A DNA stretch of 64,000 nt from Macrostomum hystrix (Eukaryota; Platyhelminthes; Macrostomidae), in the NCBI GenBank assembly GCA_950097015.1, contig CATNEN010000039.1, positions 19,089,501 through 19,153,500 of the forward strand, given 5' to 3'. Below, piece after piece: positions 35,940 through 45,900 of this stretch. Numbering within the stretch: the stretch's first letter is position 1; each line of letters begins with the position of its first letter. The notes under the pieces were generated by a model. That model saw only the letters and a list, made by a program, of their open reading frames with translations. It did not search any database and was not told the DNA's origin. The position numbers and the translations under genes were made by a program.

Positions 35940-37745
35940 AAATTACCCATTTCCCAAACTTCGAATTCCCCTTTCCCAACCCATCAAATTCCCTTTTTCC
36001 CCACTCGTCGAATTTCCCTTTTCCCACTCGTCGAATTTCCCCTTTCCCCACTCGTCGAATTTCCCTTTCCCCACTCGTCGAATTTCCCTTTCCCCACTCG
36101 TCGAATTTCCCCTTTCCCCACTTGTTGAATCCCCTTTTCCACACTCGTCGAATTTCCCTTTCCCCACTCGTCGAATTTCCCCTTTCCCCACTTGTTGAAT
36201 CCCCTTTTCCACACTCGTCGAATTTCCCTTTCCCCACTCGTCGAATTTCCCCTTTCCCCACTTGTTGAATCCCCTTTTCCACACTCGTCGAATTTCCCTT
36301 TCCCCACTCGTCGAATTTCCCTTTCCCCACTCGTCGAATTTCCCCTTTCCCCACTTGTTGAATCCCCTTTCCCCACTTGTTGAATCCCCTTTCCCCACTT
36401 GTTGAATCCCCTTTCCCCACTTGTTGAATCCCCTTTTCCACACTCGTCGAATTTCCCTTTCCCCACTCGTCGAATTTCCCTTTCCCCACTCGTCGAATTT
36501 CCCCTTTCCCCACTTGTTGAATCCCCTTTCCCCACTTGTTGAATCCACTTTTCCCCATTCGTCGAATTTCCCCTTTCCACACTCGTCGAATTTCCCTTAT
36601 CCCCATTCGTCGAATTTCCCTTTCCCCACTTGTTGAATCCCCTTTCCCCACTTGTTGAATCCCCTTTCCCCACTTGTTGAATCCACTTTTCCCCATTCGT
36701 CGAATTTCCCCTTTCCACACTCGTCGAATTTCCCTTATCCCCATTCGTCGAATTTCCCTTATCCCCATTCGTCGAATTTCCCTTTCCCCACTCGTCGAAT
36801 TTCCCCTTTCCCCACTTGTTGAATCCCCTTTCCCCACTTGTTGAATCCCCTTTTCCACACTCGTCGAATTTCCCCTTTCCCCACTTGTTGAATCCCGTTT
36901 TCCACACTCGTAGAATTTCCATTTCCCCACTCGTCGAATTTCCCGTTTCCCCACTTGTTGAATCCCCTTTCCCCACTCGTCGAATTTCCCGTTTCCCCAC
37001 TTGTTGAATCCCCTTTCCCACACTCGTCGAATTTCCCTTTTCCCCACTTGTTGAATCCCCCTTTCCACACTCGTCAAATTTCCCTTTTCCCCACTTGTTG
37101 AATCCCCTTTTCCCCATTCGTCGAATTTCCCTTTTCCCCACTTGTTGAATCCCCCTTTCCACACTCGTCAAATTTCCCTTTTCCCCACTTGTTGAATCCC
37201 CCTTTCCCCACTCGTCGAATTTCCCTTTTCCCCACTTGTTGAATCCCCCTTTCCACACTCGTCAAATTTCCCCTTTCCCAACCCATCAAATTCCCCTTTT
37301 CCACACTCGTCGAATTTCCCCTTTCCCAACCCATCAAATTCCCCTTTTCCACACTCGTCAAATTTCCCCTTTCCCAACCCATCAAATTCCCCTTTTCCAC
37401 ACTCGTCAAATTTCCCCTTTCCCAACCCATCAAATTCCCCTTTTCCACACTCGTCGAATTTCCCCTTTCCCAACCCATCAAATTCCCCTTTTCCACACTC
37501 GTCGAATTTCCCATTCCCACACTCGTCGAATTTCCCTTTTCCCCACTTGTTGAATCCCCCTTTCCACACTCGTCAAATTTCCCCTTTCCCAACCCATCAA
37601 ATTCCCCTTTTCCACACTCGTCGAATTTCCCTTTCCCCACTCGTCGAATTTCCCATTCCCCACTCGTCGAATTCCCCTTTCCCCACTTGTTAAATCCCCT
37701 TTCCCCTTTCGTCAAATTCCCTTTTCCCCATTCTTCTAGTTTTTT
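35940..37745. repeat. 1.8-kb pyrimidine-rich minisatellite, 24-30-bp mixed units
   Basis: About 70 copies of units such as CACTCGTCGAATTTCCCC and CACTTGTTGAATCCCC joined by TTTCCC tracts. From about 37,250 a third type (AACCCATCAAATTCCCC) alternates with CACACTCGTCAAATTTCC. Only pyrimidine-rich DNA is seen on the plus strand. The long minus-strand frames of 200-424 codons (FDEWGKGNSTSGERG-like) are repeat translation in several frames at once. Confidence 0.95.
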
Positions 37746-37861
37746 CTTTTCCCTAACCCGTCGAGTTCCCGTTTCCCAACTTCTCGAATTCTCCCCAACT
37801 CGTTAAACTGCCCTCTTTTTGCACCTTGTCGTGTTCCTATTCCCATGATAATGCCGCTGTG

Positions 37862-37896
37862 CATCTTACTTACTAATTGGCCAGTTGCAGGCACAA
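37862..37896 (+). promoter_or_regulatory. splice-acceptor-like site 6 nt before the BAP18 start
   Basis: TTACTAATTGG (branch-like) then CCAGTTGCAG, with AG at 37,889-37,890, followed by GCACAA and ATG. It is either the end of a 5'UTR intron or a trans-splice acceptor. Confidence 0.5.
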
Positions 37897-38802
37897 ATGA
37901 GCAGCGGCAACGGCAGCAGCAGCAGTGCGGTTGTGTCCGACATCTTCGCCTCTGCTGGACAAGCCTTCGGGCGCCTTGCGGAGCTAACCAGACAGCTTCA
38001 CGCTGACGAGCAGCAGGCTGCTTCTGGCGGCGGCGGCGGTGGCGGCAAGTGGTCCGCAGCCGAGCTGGACATGCTGCGCGATGCTGTGTCACGCTTTGGC
38101 GCCGATTTGAATCGAGTCACCGAACTAGTGAAGGCGCGCACACTGCGTCACATGCGGGGTCAGGTGCGTCAACCGTCGGTTGACGCTACGTCGGCTTCGG
38201 CGGCAGCTGCTGCAGCGGCCGCTGACGATACTCCACCCCCGGCCAAGATTGCCAGGAAGTCGCCGAAAGTGGCCCAGGCTGTCGCGCCGCCGACTTTGGC
38301 GACGCCCACAGCCGCGTCTGGAGTCGCCGGTCGCGGAGGTCGCGGCCGTGGTCGTGGCCGCGGCTCTGGTCGAGGAGGCCGCGGCGGCGGACGCGGTGTC
38401 GGTCGAGGTCGCGGAGGTCGCGGCAGAGGCCGAGGCCGCGGCGCCTCGTCAGCCTCATCGGCAGCCGTCGCCGCCGCTGCCGCTGCGGCCAACTGCGAAC
38501 GCGCCGGTGACCAACTGGACGACGACGACGATGACGAAGACGACGAGGAGCGGCAGCTGTACACCGGCGAGGACGACGATGACGATGGAGACGACCCGCT
38601 CGCTGGCGGTTTCTATGGCAACGGCTCGGATGATGATGACGAAGATGATGATGACGACGATGAAGAAGATGACGATGAAGATGACGTTGACGGTGCCGAC
38701 GGATTAGGCTTCGGCGGCGTCAGCAATCTCGGACGAGTCATCGGTAACGCGGCCAACCTCGTTGATGAAGATGACGAAGAAGAACTTGTGGGAGGCTACT
38801 AG
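37897..38802 (+). CDS. BAP18: BAP18 homologue, chromatin-complex subunit, 301 aa
   Basis: The first 95 residues match the pattern of BAP18 (C17orf49), a subunit reported in MLL/NURF-type chromatin complexes. VSDIFASAGQAFGRLAELT is the conserved N-terminal helix. After a Gly run, KWSAAELDMLRDAVSRFGAD begins the SANT-like region, which ends in a KARTLRHMRGQVRQ helix. A basic PPPAKIARKSPK segment could be a nuclear signal. After that the protein departs from the roughly 170-residue vertebrate form: it has a dense Arg-Gly block (about residues 145-185), an Ala run, and a long Asp/Glu tail to the end (GGY). The frame is uninterrupted. The ATG at 37,897 is chosen because it gives the family-like start and follows an acceptor-like AG; the frame is open a few codons further upstream without another ATG. 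Confidence 0.85.
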   Translation: MSSGNGSSSSAVVSDIFASAGQAFGRLAELTRQLHADEQQAASGGGGGGGKWSAAELDMLRDAVSRFGADLNRVTELVKARTLRHMRGQVRQPSVDATSASAAAAAAAADDTPPPAKIARKSPKVAQAVAPPTLATPTAASGVAGRGGRGRGRGRGSGRGGRGGGRGVGRGRGGRGRGRGRGASSASSAAVAAAAAAANCERAGDQLDDDDDDEDDEERQLYTGEDDDDDGDDPLAGGFYGNGSDDDDEDDDDDDEEDDDEDDVDGADGLGFGGVSNLGRVIGNAANLVDEDDEEELVGGY

Positions 38803-38894
38803 CTTTTACAAAAACTAGGTCCCACAAATATAGCATCGGCCAAAACTGTTCAGTCAGTCTAAAAATAATCAAATTCTAAAATTAGTCAGTTAAG

Positions 38895-39140
38895 ACTGAA
38901 ATCCCAAAATGAGTCAGTTGATACTCAAATCCCAAAATTCATCAGTTCAGACTCAAATCCCAAAATCCATCAGCTCAGACTCAAATCCCAAAATCCATCA
39001 GCTCAGACTCAAATCCCAAAATCCATCAGCTCAGACTCAAATCCCAAAATCCATCAGCTCAGACTCAAATCCCAAAATCCATCAGCTCAGACTCAAATCC
39101 CAAAATCCATCAGCTCAGACTGAATTCCCAAAATCATTCG
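38895..39140. repeat. 28-bp minisatellite after BAP18
   Basis: Eight to nine copies of a 28-bp unit containing CAAAATCCATCAGCTCAGAC. It starts about 90 bp after the BAP18 stop codon and precedes the AATAAA at 39,379, so it is probably within the 3'UTR. Confidence 0.9.
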
Positions 39141-39378
39141 CAATTGCTGGCAGCTGAGAAATTAATATTAAATTGAAACTGTCATTTCTGTAATTAGTTC
39201 TTATTGCTCTTTAATGTTCTAATTTTATCGCCCGACTGAGGAACTGTGGGCTGCATTAAATCGGTTTTTCATTGCTAAGTTGTTGGCATATAATTGTGTC
39301 GCTAGAAGTGTCTGCAGTCATTTTTTTTATCACAACGCGTTTCCTGTATATAGTATGTTAACTTTTTAAAGTGCGCTA

Positions 39379-39384
39379 AATAAA
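39379..39384 (+). terminator. candidate poly(A) signal of BAP18
   Basis: AATAAA in an AT-rich context about 575 bp after the stop codon. Confidence 0.45.
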
Positions 39385-39619
39385 ATCGTCTGTTACTCAA
39401 CCCGGTTAATATTTTCACATTAAATCATAATCTGCTCCTAAATTTGTTATCAGTTATCTGAACAGTCTACCAGTTTGTAGAAATTATAGGAATAAATAAT
39501 GACACCTAGCTAAGTTGGGCCTGATGTACAGTACAGCACACCCAGTCCATGGACTGTCCATTGTTCAGACTATGGACTGGGTTGTAGGGGCCGCCACACT
39601 GTTTAGTGTCTATGGAGAT

Positions 39620-40245
39620 CTAAGGTCTGTGAGATCTGAGTAGTGTCGGTAAGATCTGAGTAGTGTCGGTGAGATCTGAGTAGTGTCGGTGAGATCTGAG
39701 TAGTGTCGGTGAGATCTGAGTAGTGTCGGTGAGATCTGAGTAGTGTCGGTGAGATCTGAGTAGTGTCGGTGAGATCTGTGTAGTGTCGGTGAGATCTGAG
39801 TAGTGTCGGTAAGATCTGAGTAGTGTCGGTGAGATCTGAGTAGTGTCGGTAAGATCTGAGTAGTGTCGGTGAGATCTGAGTAGTGTCGGTAAGATCTGAG
39901 TAGTGTCGGTGAGATCTGAGTAGTGTCGGTAAGATCTGAGTAGTGTCGGTGAGATCTGAGTAGTGTCGGTAAGATCTGAGTAGTGTCGGTAAGATCTGAG
40001 TAGTGTCGGTGAGATCTGAGTAGTGTCGGTAAGATCTGAGTAGTTTCGGTAAGATCTGAGTAGTGTCGGTAAGATCTGAGTAGTGTCGGTGAGATCTGAG
40101 TAGTGTCGGTGAGATCTGAGTAGTGTCTTTAAGATCTGAGTAGTGTCGGTGAGATCTGAGTAGTGTCTTTAAGATCTGAGTAGTGTCGGTGAGATCTGAG
40201 TAGTGTCGGTAAGATCTGAGTAGTGTCGGTGAGATCTAAGATCTG
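39620..40245. repeat. 20-bp minisatellite
   Basis: About 31 copies of GAGATCTGAGTAGTGTCGGT, mostly identical, alternating GAGATC and AAGATC. It includes AGATCT palindromes and is among the least diverged arrays in the window. Confidence 0.95.
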
Positions 40246-40493
40246 AGATCTGTAAATTTTAGGGTTAAAGCAAGCAGAAAATTTATAGCTAATGCCTTTA
40301 GACACAACGAAGCTTAAACTTGCACTATCGCTAATGTTAAGCACCTTTGCTATCTCAAAGTAGGTATTCGATCAGATAAGAAACAAGAAAAAAACAAAAA
40401 ACGAATGCACTCAAAAATGCAGGACTACAAGCGTACTAGTATAATATATTTTTTTCAGAATAATTCAAACTACTTGCTTTTTAGTATTGGTTT

Positions 40494-42050
40494 TGTCAGC
40501 CTAACTGAGAATAAAGCCACCCAAAATGAGAATCCTGCCTACGCTGACTGTGAAGGGCCTGGCTGCGTGCAGCCTTAGTCTATGGGCCATAGACAATAAA
40601 AGACAAGCAGTGATAAAAAGCCATCCAAAATGAGAATCCTGCCTACGCTGACTGTGAAGGGCCTGGCTGCGTGCAGCCTTAGTCTATGGGCCATAGACAA
40701 TAAAGGACAAGCAAAGTGATAAAAAGCCATCCAATGTGAGAATCGATTGGTCTATGCGTTGTATTCTTTTATTTTTATACCTTCTGAGCCATATGACTAG
40801 CCAATAGCTTGAACGGAATAACGGAAACAGGAACACACTGAACACTACAGTACAGTAAAGTAAAGAGTTAAAATAGCCGTCCCTCAATACACTGCCCAAA
40901 GAGTCGTCTGCAATGCAGGTCCCACGCGGCAGCCTTCCCAGCAGTGACTGTGTCGTCAATCGCTTCGCGCGCCTCCCTCTCTAACAGCATGAATCGCCAC
41001 TCCTCTTTGTTGACGCCATCTGGAGCAACGGCCTTCTCGTTGACTAGTCCAGCGTCTGCCAGGCGGCTTTTGATCCGTGCCTTCAGCGCACTGTTGGCCA
41101 GTTCCGATGGGTTGAGGAAGTGTGAGTATGGCGGCAGGATGCGAATCGAGATCTTCTCTTGTAGTTGCTCCGGCACCCTGGCTCCCCTGTGGAAGTGCGG
41201 GCCGTCCATCACAACCAGCCAGCTTCCATCGGCATCGAGCTCATTGCATCGCTCTGCCAAGAAGTTGATGAACTCCTGGAAGCGAACCAGCGTCTGACCA
41301 CCCCGCTGCACGGTCGAGTGCACCAGGCCAAACTCTGCGCAGATAGCCATGCAGACGGTCACTTTTGGGCCTCTTTGTGTCGTCACAGTCCGCTTAACAG
41401 GGCGACCCCTGATAGCACGGCCTTGCGATCGCCGTAGCCACAAGTTGAATCCAGTTTCATCCAAATAGACGATGTGTACGGAGGCGTCAAGGTGCAGCAT
41501 GAAGTTGGCATATTCTCTCCGGGCCTCGATGTTTTCAGGCAGATTGCAGCTCGCTCTAGTGTCACTGCCCTTCGTTCCGAGCTTCAGGGTGCATAACATC
41601 CCTTGGAGCACCCACTTGAGGCTTCTCCGGAAACGGTCCACAGATGAGGCGGGCATTTTTATTCCAGTGGTGAAGACTGAACTCTGTTAATTCTAAGTGT
41701 TGGATAAATAGGCAAGAAAGCAGCGAGACTGAGGGTGATGGAGAAGCAGTGATGGAGGAGTTGCGCTTGGAGGAGTGGAGAGAGCTGGGGGAAAGAGAAA
41801 AAGCGATCGATTCTCACATTGGATGCCTTTTTATCACTTTGCTTGTCCTTTATAATCTATGGCCCATAGACTAAGGCTGGACGCAGCTAGGCCCTTCGTA
41901 TTCAGCGTAGGCAGGATTCTCACATTGGATGGCTTTTTATCACTTTGCTTGTCCTTTATTGTCTATGGCCCATAGACTAAGGCTGCACGCAGCCAGGCCC
42001 TTCGCAGTCAGCGTAGGCAGGATTCTCAGTTAGGCTGACAAAACCAATAC
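40494..42050 (-). mobile_element. Tc1/IS630-like DNA transposon, TA target duplication
   Basis: Both ends read inward as GTATTGGTTTTGTCAGCC and are flanked by TA (40,492-40,493 and 42,051-42,052), as expected for Tc1/mariner/IS630 insertion. The inverted termini run about 245 bp. Each contains two copies of a roughly 105-bp subunit: GAGAATCCTGCCTACGCTGA at 40,528 and 40,632, and the mirror copies ending near 41,914 and 42,020. Between them lies one transposase frame on the minus strand. Confidence 0.85.
40868..41656 (-). pseudogene. DDE-superfamily transposase, N-terminally truncated, 262 aa
   Basis: The catalytic region of a DDE_3-type (IS630/Tc1) transposase. The first Asp is in YLDETGFNL (residue 66), the second in VVMDGPHFHR (151), and the Glu in LNPSELANSALK (185), giving about 33 residues between the last two. 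The usual DN after the strand is DG here. RAIRGRPVKRT and PPYSHFLNP are family landmarks. The N-terminal helix-turn-helix DNA-binding domain expected for this family is absent. An in-frame TAA lies about 33 bp upstream of the ATG, and only about 170 bp separate it from the inverted terminus. It may still encode a stable protein, but this copy looks non-autonomous. Confidence 0.8.
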
Positions 42051-42437
42051 TATTGTTTATTGATTATTGAGACAGTTAAACAGAACTGTGACGAAACCAA
42101 GGACCTCATGTGAGTAGTAATTCGTTTTGAACTTTATTAATACGCAGTTATAATGGTCATAAACATTAATGCCCTAAAAAACCGTGCACTATTGGTATCA
42201 ATACACAGTTATAGCAGGAATCATTAGTGACGACTTACAAAGGTTGCTAGCTGGGATAGTGATCGTTTGGGCACTACTTTCTTCAACACCATCTAAATTT
42301 CCTAAAGCAGCAGTTAGCTTAAAGAAAACTATCAATGTACTCGTATATACCTGCTATATCGGTTATCAATGGCTGTGACCGAGGACGCGCAGCGCCCGAG
42401 GTCATAGACATTGATGCCCGAAATAGCTGGTATATAT

Positions 42438-42564
42438 TTTCATTGAGCAACGCTGGGATTCCCAGCGGTTCTGTTTGCACCATAGACATTCCACCGGGGG
42501 TTTAATGTCGTCCATTAAAACCCCGCAGTGTTTAAGGCGGGAATCCCAGCGTTGCTCAATGAAA
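42438..42564. repeat. foldback with perfect 26-bp arms
   Basis: Arms at 42,438-42,463 and 42,539-42,564 are perfect inverted copies (core GAGCAACGCTGGGATTCCC). A nested inverted pair, GGGGGTTTAATG / CATTAAAACCCC, lies in the loop. It could extrude as a cruciform or be the remnant of a foldback element. No coding frame. Confidence 0.85.
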
Positions 42565-42672
42565 CTACACACTTAACGTTTGAAATACAAGAATCCAAAG
42601 GGGGAATTCCCCATAGACATAGTTTAACGATGTTCATTAAAACCCTTGCTCAGCGCTGTTCAATGTCCTTGA

Positions 42673-42851
42673 CAGGAGTCGGCAAACGGTCTCATCTCTT
42701 CCCTTTCTCATCTCTCCCCTGTCTCATCTCTTCTCAGTCTCATCTCCCCCGTCTTATCTCTCCTTTCTAATATGGCTACAGTCAATGCGACCCGCTGTCG
42801 TCTTTTAGGTTCTCTCCGTGGCCCGCACGCTAATAAGTTTGCTGACCCTTG
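42673..42851 (-). mobile_element. short hAT MITE copy, 179 bp
   Basis: The left end is CAGGAGTCGGCAAAC; the reverse complement of the right end is CAAGGGTCAGCAAACTTATT. The subterminal AGAGAACCTAAAAGACGACA and GCATTGACTGTA are shared with the copy at 48,748-49,294 in opposite orientation. The inner array (TCTCATCTCTCCCCTG-type) is only about 80 bp. No target duplication was found. It ends about 55 bp from the stop codon of the glycine-rich gene and probably lies in its 3'UTR. Confidence 0.75.
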
Positions 42852-42905
42852 TTTATGCCCTAAAAAACCATGCACTACTTATTCAATAATCGTGCAGACC
42901 CAAAA

Positions 42906-45900
42906 TCAGCCACAAGTGGCATCAAATAAGATCGTCATGGTAACGGAGCCATGCGACCTCTCCGCGTTGCCGCCAGTCACCCCGATGCAGGTGCTACCGG
43001 CGCAAAATGAGCCGCCGCCACCGCCTCCGCAGCCGTTCAATGTGCCGAAGCCGGCGCCACCGCCGCTGAACCCGCCGCCGCCGCCGCTGCCTCCAGCGCT
43101 GCCCATGTATCCGTCACCGCCGCCGCCACCGCCACCATAACCACCGAACGCTCCAGGGTTGCTGCTGCTAGCCGAGCCGCCAATCCAGCCTTCAGCCCTG
43201 CTGCCGCCAGGTCCGCCGTACATATTGTTCGGAATGAAACTCGCCTTGCTTAGCCAACCAGCGCCCAAGCCGCCCTGGTAACTGTCGCCTGAGACCGTGA
43301 TGTAGCCGGGAAGTCCGTTAGAACCACCGTAGCCGGCAGTTAAGTTTTTGTCGCTTTGACTCTGGGCTGACATGCTGCCGCTTGTTTCCATTTCACCGGG
43401 CCTGCCTGTTGACGGTTGATTTTAATGAATGACGACGATTCCGCGTCGAGGCCACATTCATTTGGGGCGCAGCCACGGAAAGAAGGCTTGGGGGCTTGTC
43501 GCGCAATTTACGCCTTCGAGGGCCAACCTCCAATGCATAGAGTGTACACTGCCTGACGATGAGAAAGTCAGGGCAGATGTTACACACCTGTGTGAGCGTG
43601 TGACTGCGTACAGTATCTGTGTGAGTGTGTCATCAGGAGTCAGCGAAATGGACGGAATTGCCTCCTCGCTGGGGCTGCGGGTCTAGAGTCACCAAATGAA
43701 GAGCCAGTGCGCGCCGCCCTCCTGCACGCACCACAGTAACCTTTATCCAAGCAATAATCTGATTACTAGACTGTCAGCAGCTAAACCAGAACAGCAACCG
43801 ACAACCAAACGTACCACTATAGCCTTTCGCGCCACCGCCACCGCCCCCGGCCGCCAGCAAAGGCATCGGACTGCCCTCAACGTACAGGAAGGAGCCGCCG
43901 CCGCCGCCTGATCCTGAGAACTCATTTTGAGATGCGTCGCCGCCCCGTTGCCCGGCAACGATCGCTAGCTTAGTTCCAGCTGTCATATTGAATATGCCAG
44001 TCATGGTTGCTCCTTTGCCACCAGGAAATACAGGATCTTTACCCGGGTAACTGGAGCCGCCCCTGGCGCCTCGGGCTTCAATGCGGTAGCGGCATGAGAT
44101 CGGCACAACGAATGTTTCGATGGACCCGTTGCTTGGCTGCGCTGCAGTCAGTTCGATTTAAAAAACTGGGTCATTAAATTTGATGCCATTGTGTATCAGT
44201 TACTAGGGGGTCAGTGGGACTGCGTGTTTGCCTCTCGCGCGAAGGTCCCTGAGCTCGATTCCGCGGCGAGGCCACATTCGTTTGGGGCGCAGCCGCGGAG
44301 AGAAGGCTTGGGGGCTTGTCGAGCAATTGACGCCCATGAGGGCCAAACTTCAATTCACAGAGTGTACACTGCCTGACGATGAGAAAGTCAGGGCAGATGT
44401 TACACACCTGTGTGAGCGTGTGCCTACGTACAGTATCTGTGTGAGTGTATCATCAGGAGTCTGCGAAATGGACAGAATGGAGCGAATGGACCTCGCTGGG
44501 GCTGCGGGTCTAGTGTCACCAAATGATGCGGCGTTGCCTTCCTGAAATAATTATTGTATTGCTAGTATCAGCTACTTACACCCCACAACCACTTGGTTGG
44601 GCATTGTTCTACGCCTGAGCAGATCCTCGAAATCGACCACCCTCCATAGTCGCCAGCCAGCCTCCACCCTGACCAGGCGACGCCCGAAGGTGCCGACCAG
44701 CTCGGCTGCGCCAGGCTTTGTTGCTGCGTCATGCAGAAGCAGCAGCTGGCAGAGCTCTTCAGAGCTGAGCAATTTGGCCGCAGCACAGTCCACCCTGGCG
44801 CATTCAGCTAGACAATGCAGGTCCAGTTTAGCATGGACGTTCAGCACTGAGCTGCTCACTAGCTCGCCTAGAACTATCGGCTGATCAATTCGAATAAATC
44901 GCTTCTGCACCGAGTCAACCTGACTGGCTGCAGCTGCATACGTTGCTGAAGTGAGTTCGTTGAAGTTCAGCCACCTTCAGCAACATCTACCAAAATTGTC
45001 TTACATCTACCAAATTTATTGTTGTAAGTTCTGCATCCCGTCAATTGTACCCCGTTGAAACTCCTACCTCTCTCCGACCACTCTACCTCTCTCCGACCAC
45101 TCTACCTCTCTCCGACCACTCTACCTCTCTCCGAACACTCTACCTCTCTCCGACCACTCTACCTCTCTCCGACCACTCTACCTCTCTCCGAACACTCTAC
45201 CTCTCTCCGACCACTCTACCTCTCTCCGAACACTCTACCTCTCTCCGACCACTCTACCTCTCTCCGACCACTCTAACTCTCTCCGACCACTCTACCTCTC
45301 TCTGAACACTCTACCTCTCTCTGACCACTCTACCTCTCTCTGACCAGTCTACCTCTCTCTGACCAGTCTACCTCTCTCCGACCACTCTACCTCTTTCTGA
45401 ACACTCTACCTCTCTCTGACCAGTCTACCTATCTCCTAACACTCTACCTCTCCCATTCCACTCTACCTCTCCCATTCCAATCTACCTCTCTCATTCCACT
45501 CTACCTCTCCCATTCCAATCTACCTCTCCCATTCCACTCTACCTCTCCCATTCCACTCTACCTCTCCCATTCCACTCTACCTCTCCCATTCCAATCTACC
45601 TCTCCCATTCCACTCTACCTCTCCCATTCCACTCTACCTCTCCCATTCCACTCTACCTCTCCCATTCTACTCTACCTCTCCCATTCCACTCTACCTCTCC
45701 CATTCCACTCTACCTCTCCCATTCCAATCTACCTCTCCCATTCCACTCTACCTCTCCCATTCCACTCTACCTCTCCCATTCCAATCTACCTCTCCCATTC
45801 CAATCTACCTCTCCCATTCCACTCTACCTCTCCCATTCCACTCTACCTCTCCCATTCCAATCTACCTCTCCCATTCCACTCTACCTCTCCCATTCCAATC

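Noticed and set aside
35938-37715. Several 200-424-codon minus-strand frames rich in Gly, Lys, Ser and Trp
   Set aside because: Overlapping frames all translate the same pyrimidine-rich minisatellite. Long open frames in two or three phases at once indicate stop-poor repeats, not protein.
38169-38707. Alternative frames overlapping BAP18
   Set aside because: High-GC, low-complexity Ala, Arg and acidic codons leave other frames open. Only the 37,897 frame has the BAP18 core.
44195-44275. Functional tRNA gene
   Set aside because: A- and B-box-like motifs are present, but no clean cloverleaf with a matching acceptor stem was found, and the segment continues into a SINE body.
44228-44545. 105-codon plus-strand frame
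   Set aside because: It lies wholly in the tRNA-derived SINE; near-identical frames occur in the other SINE copies.
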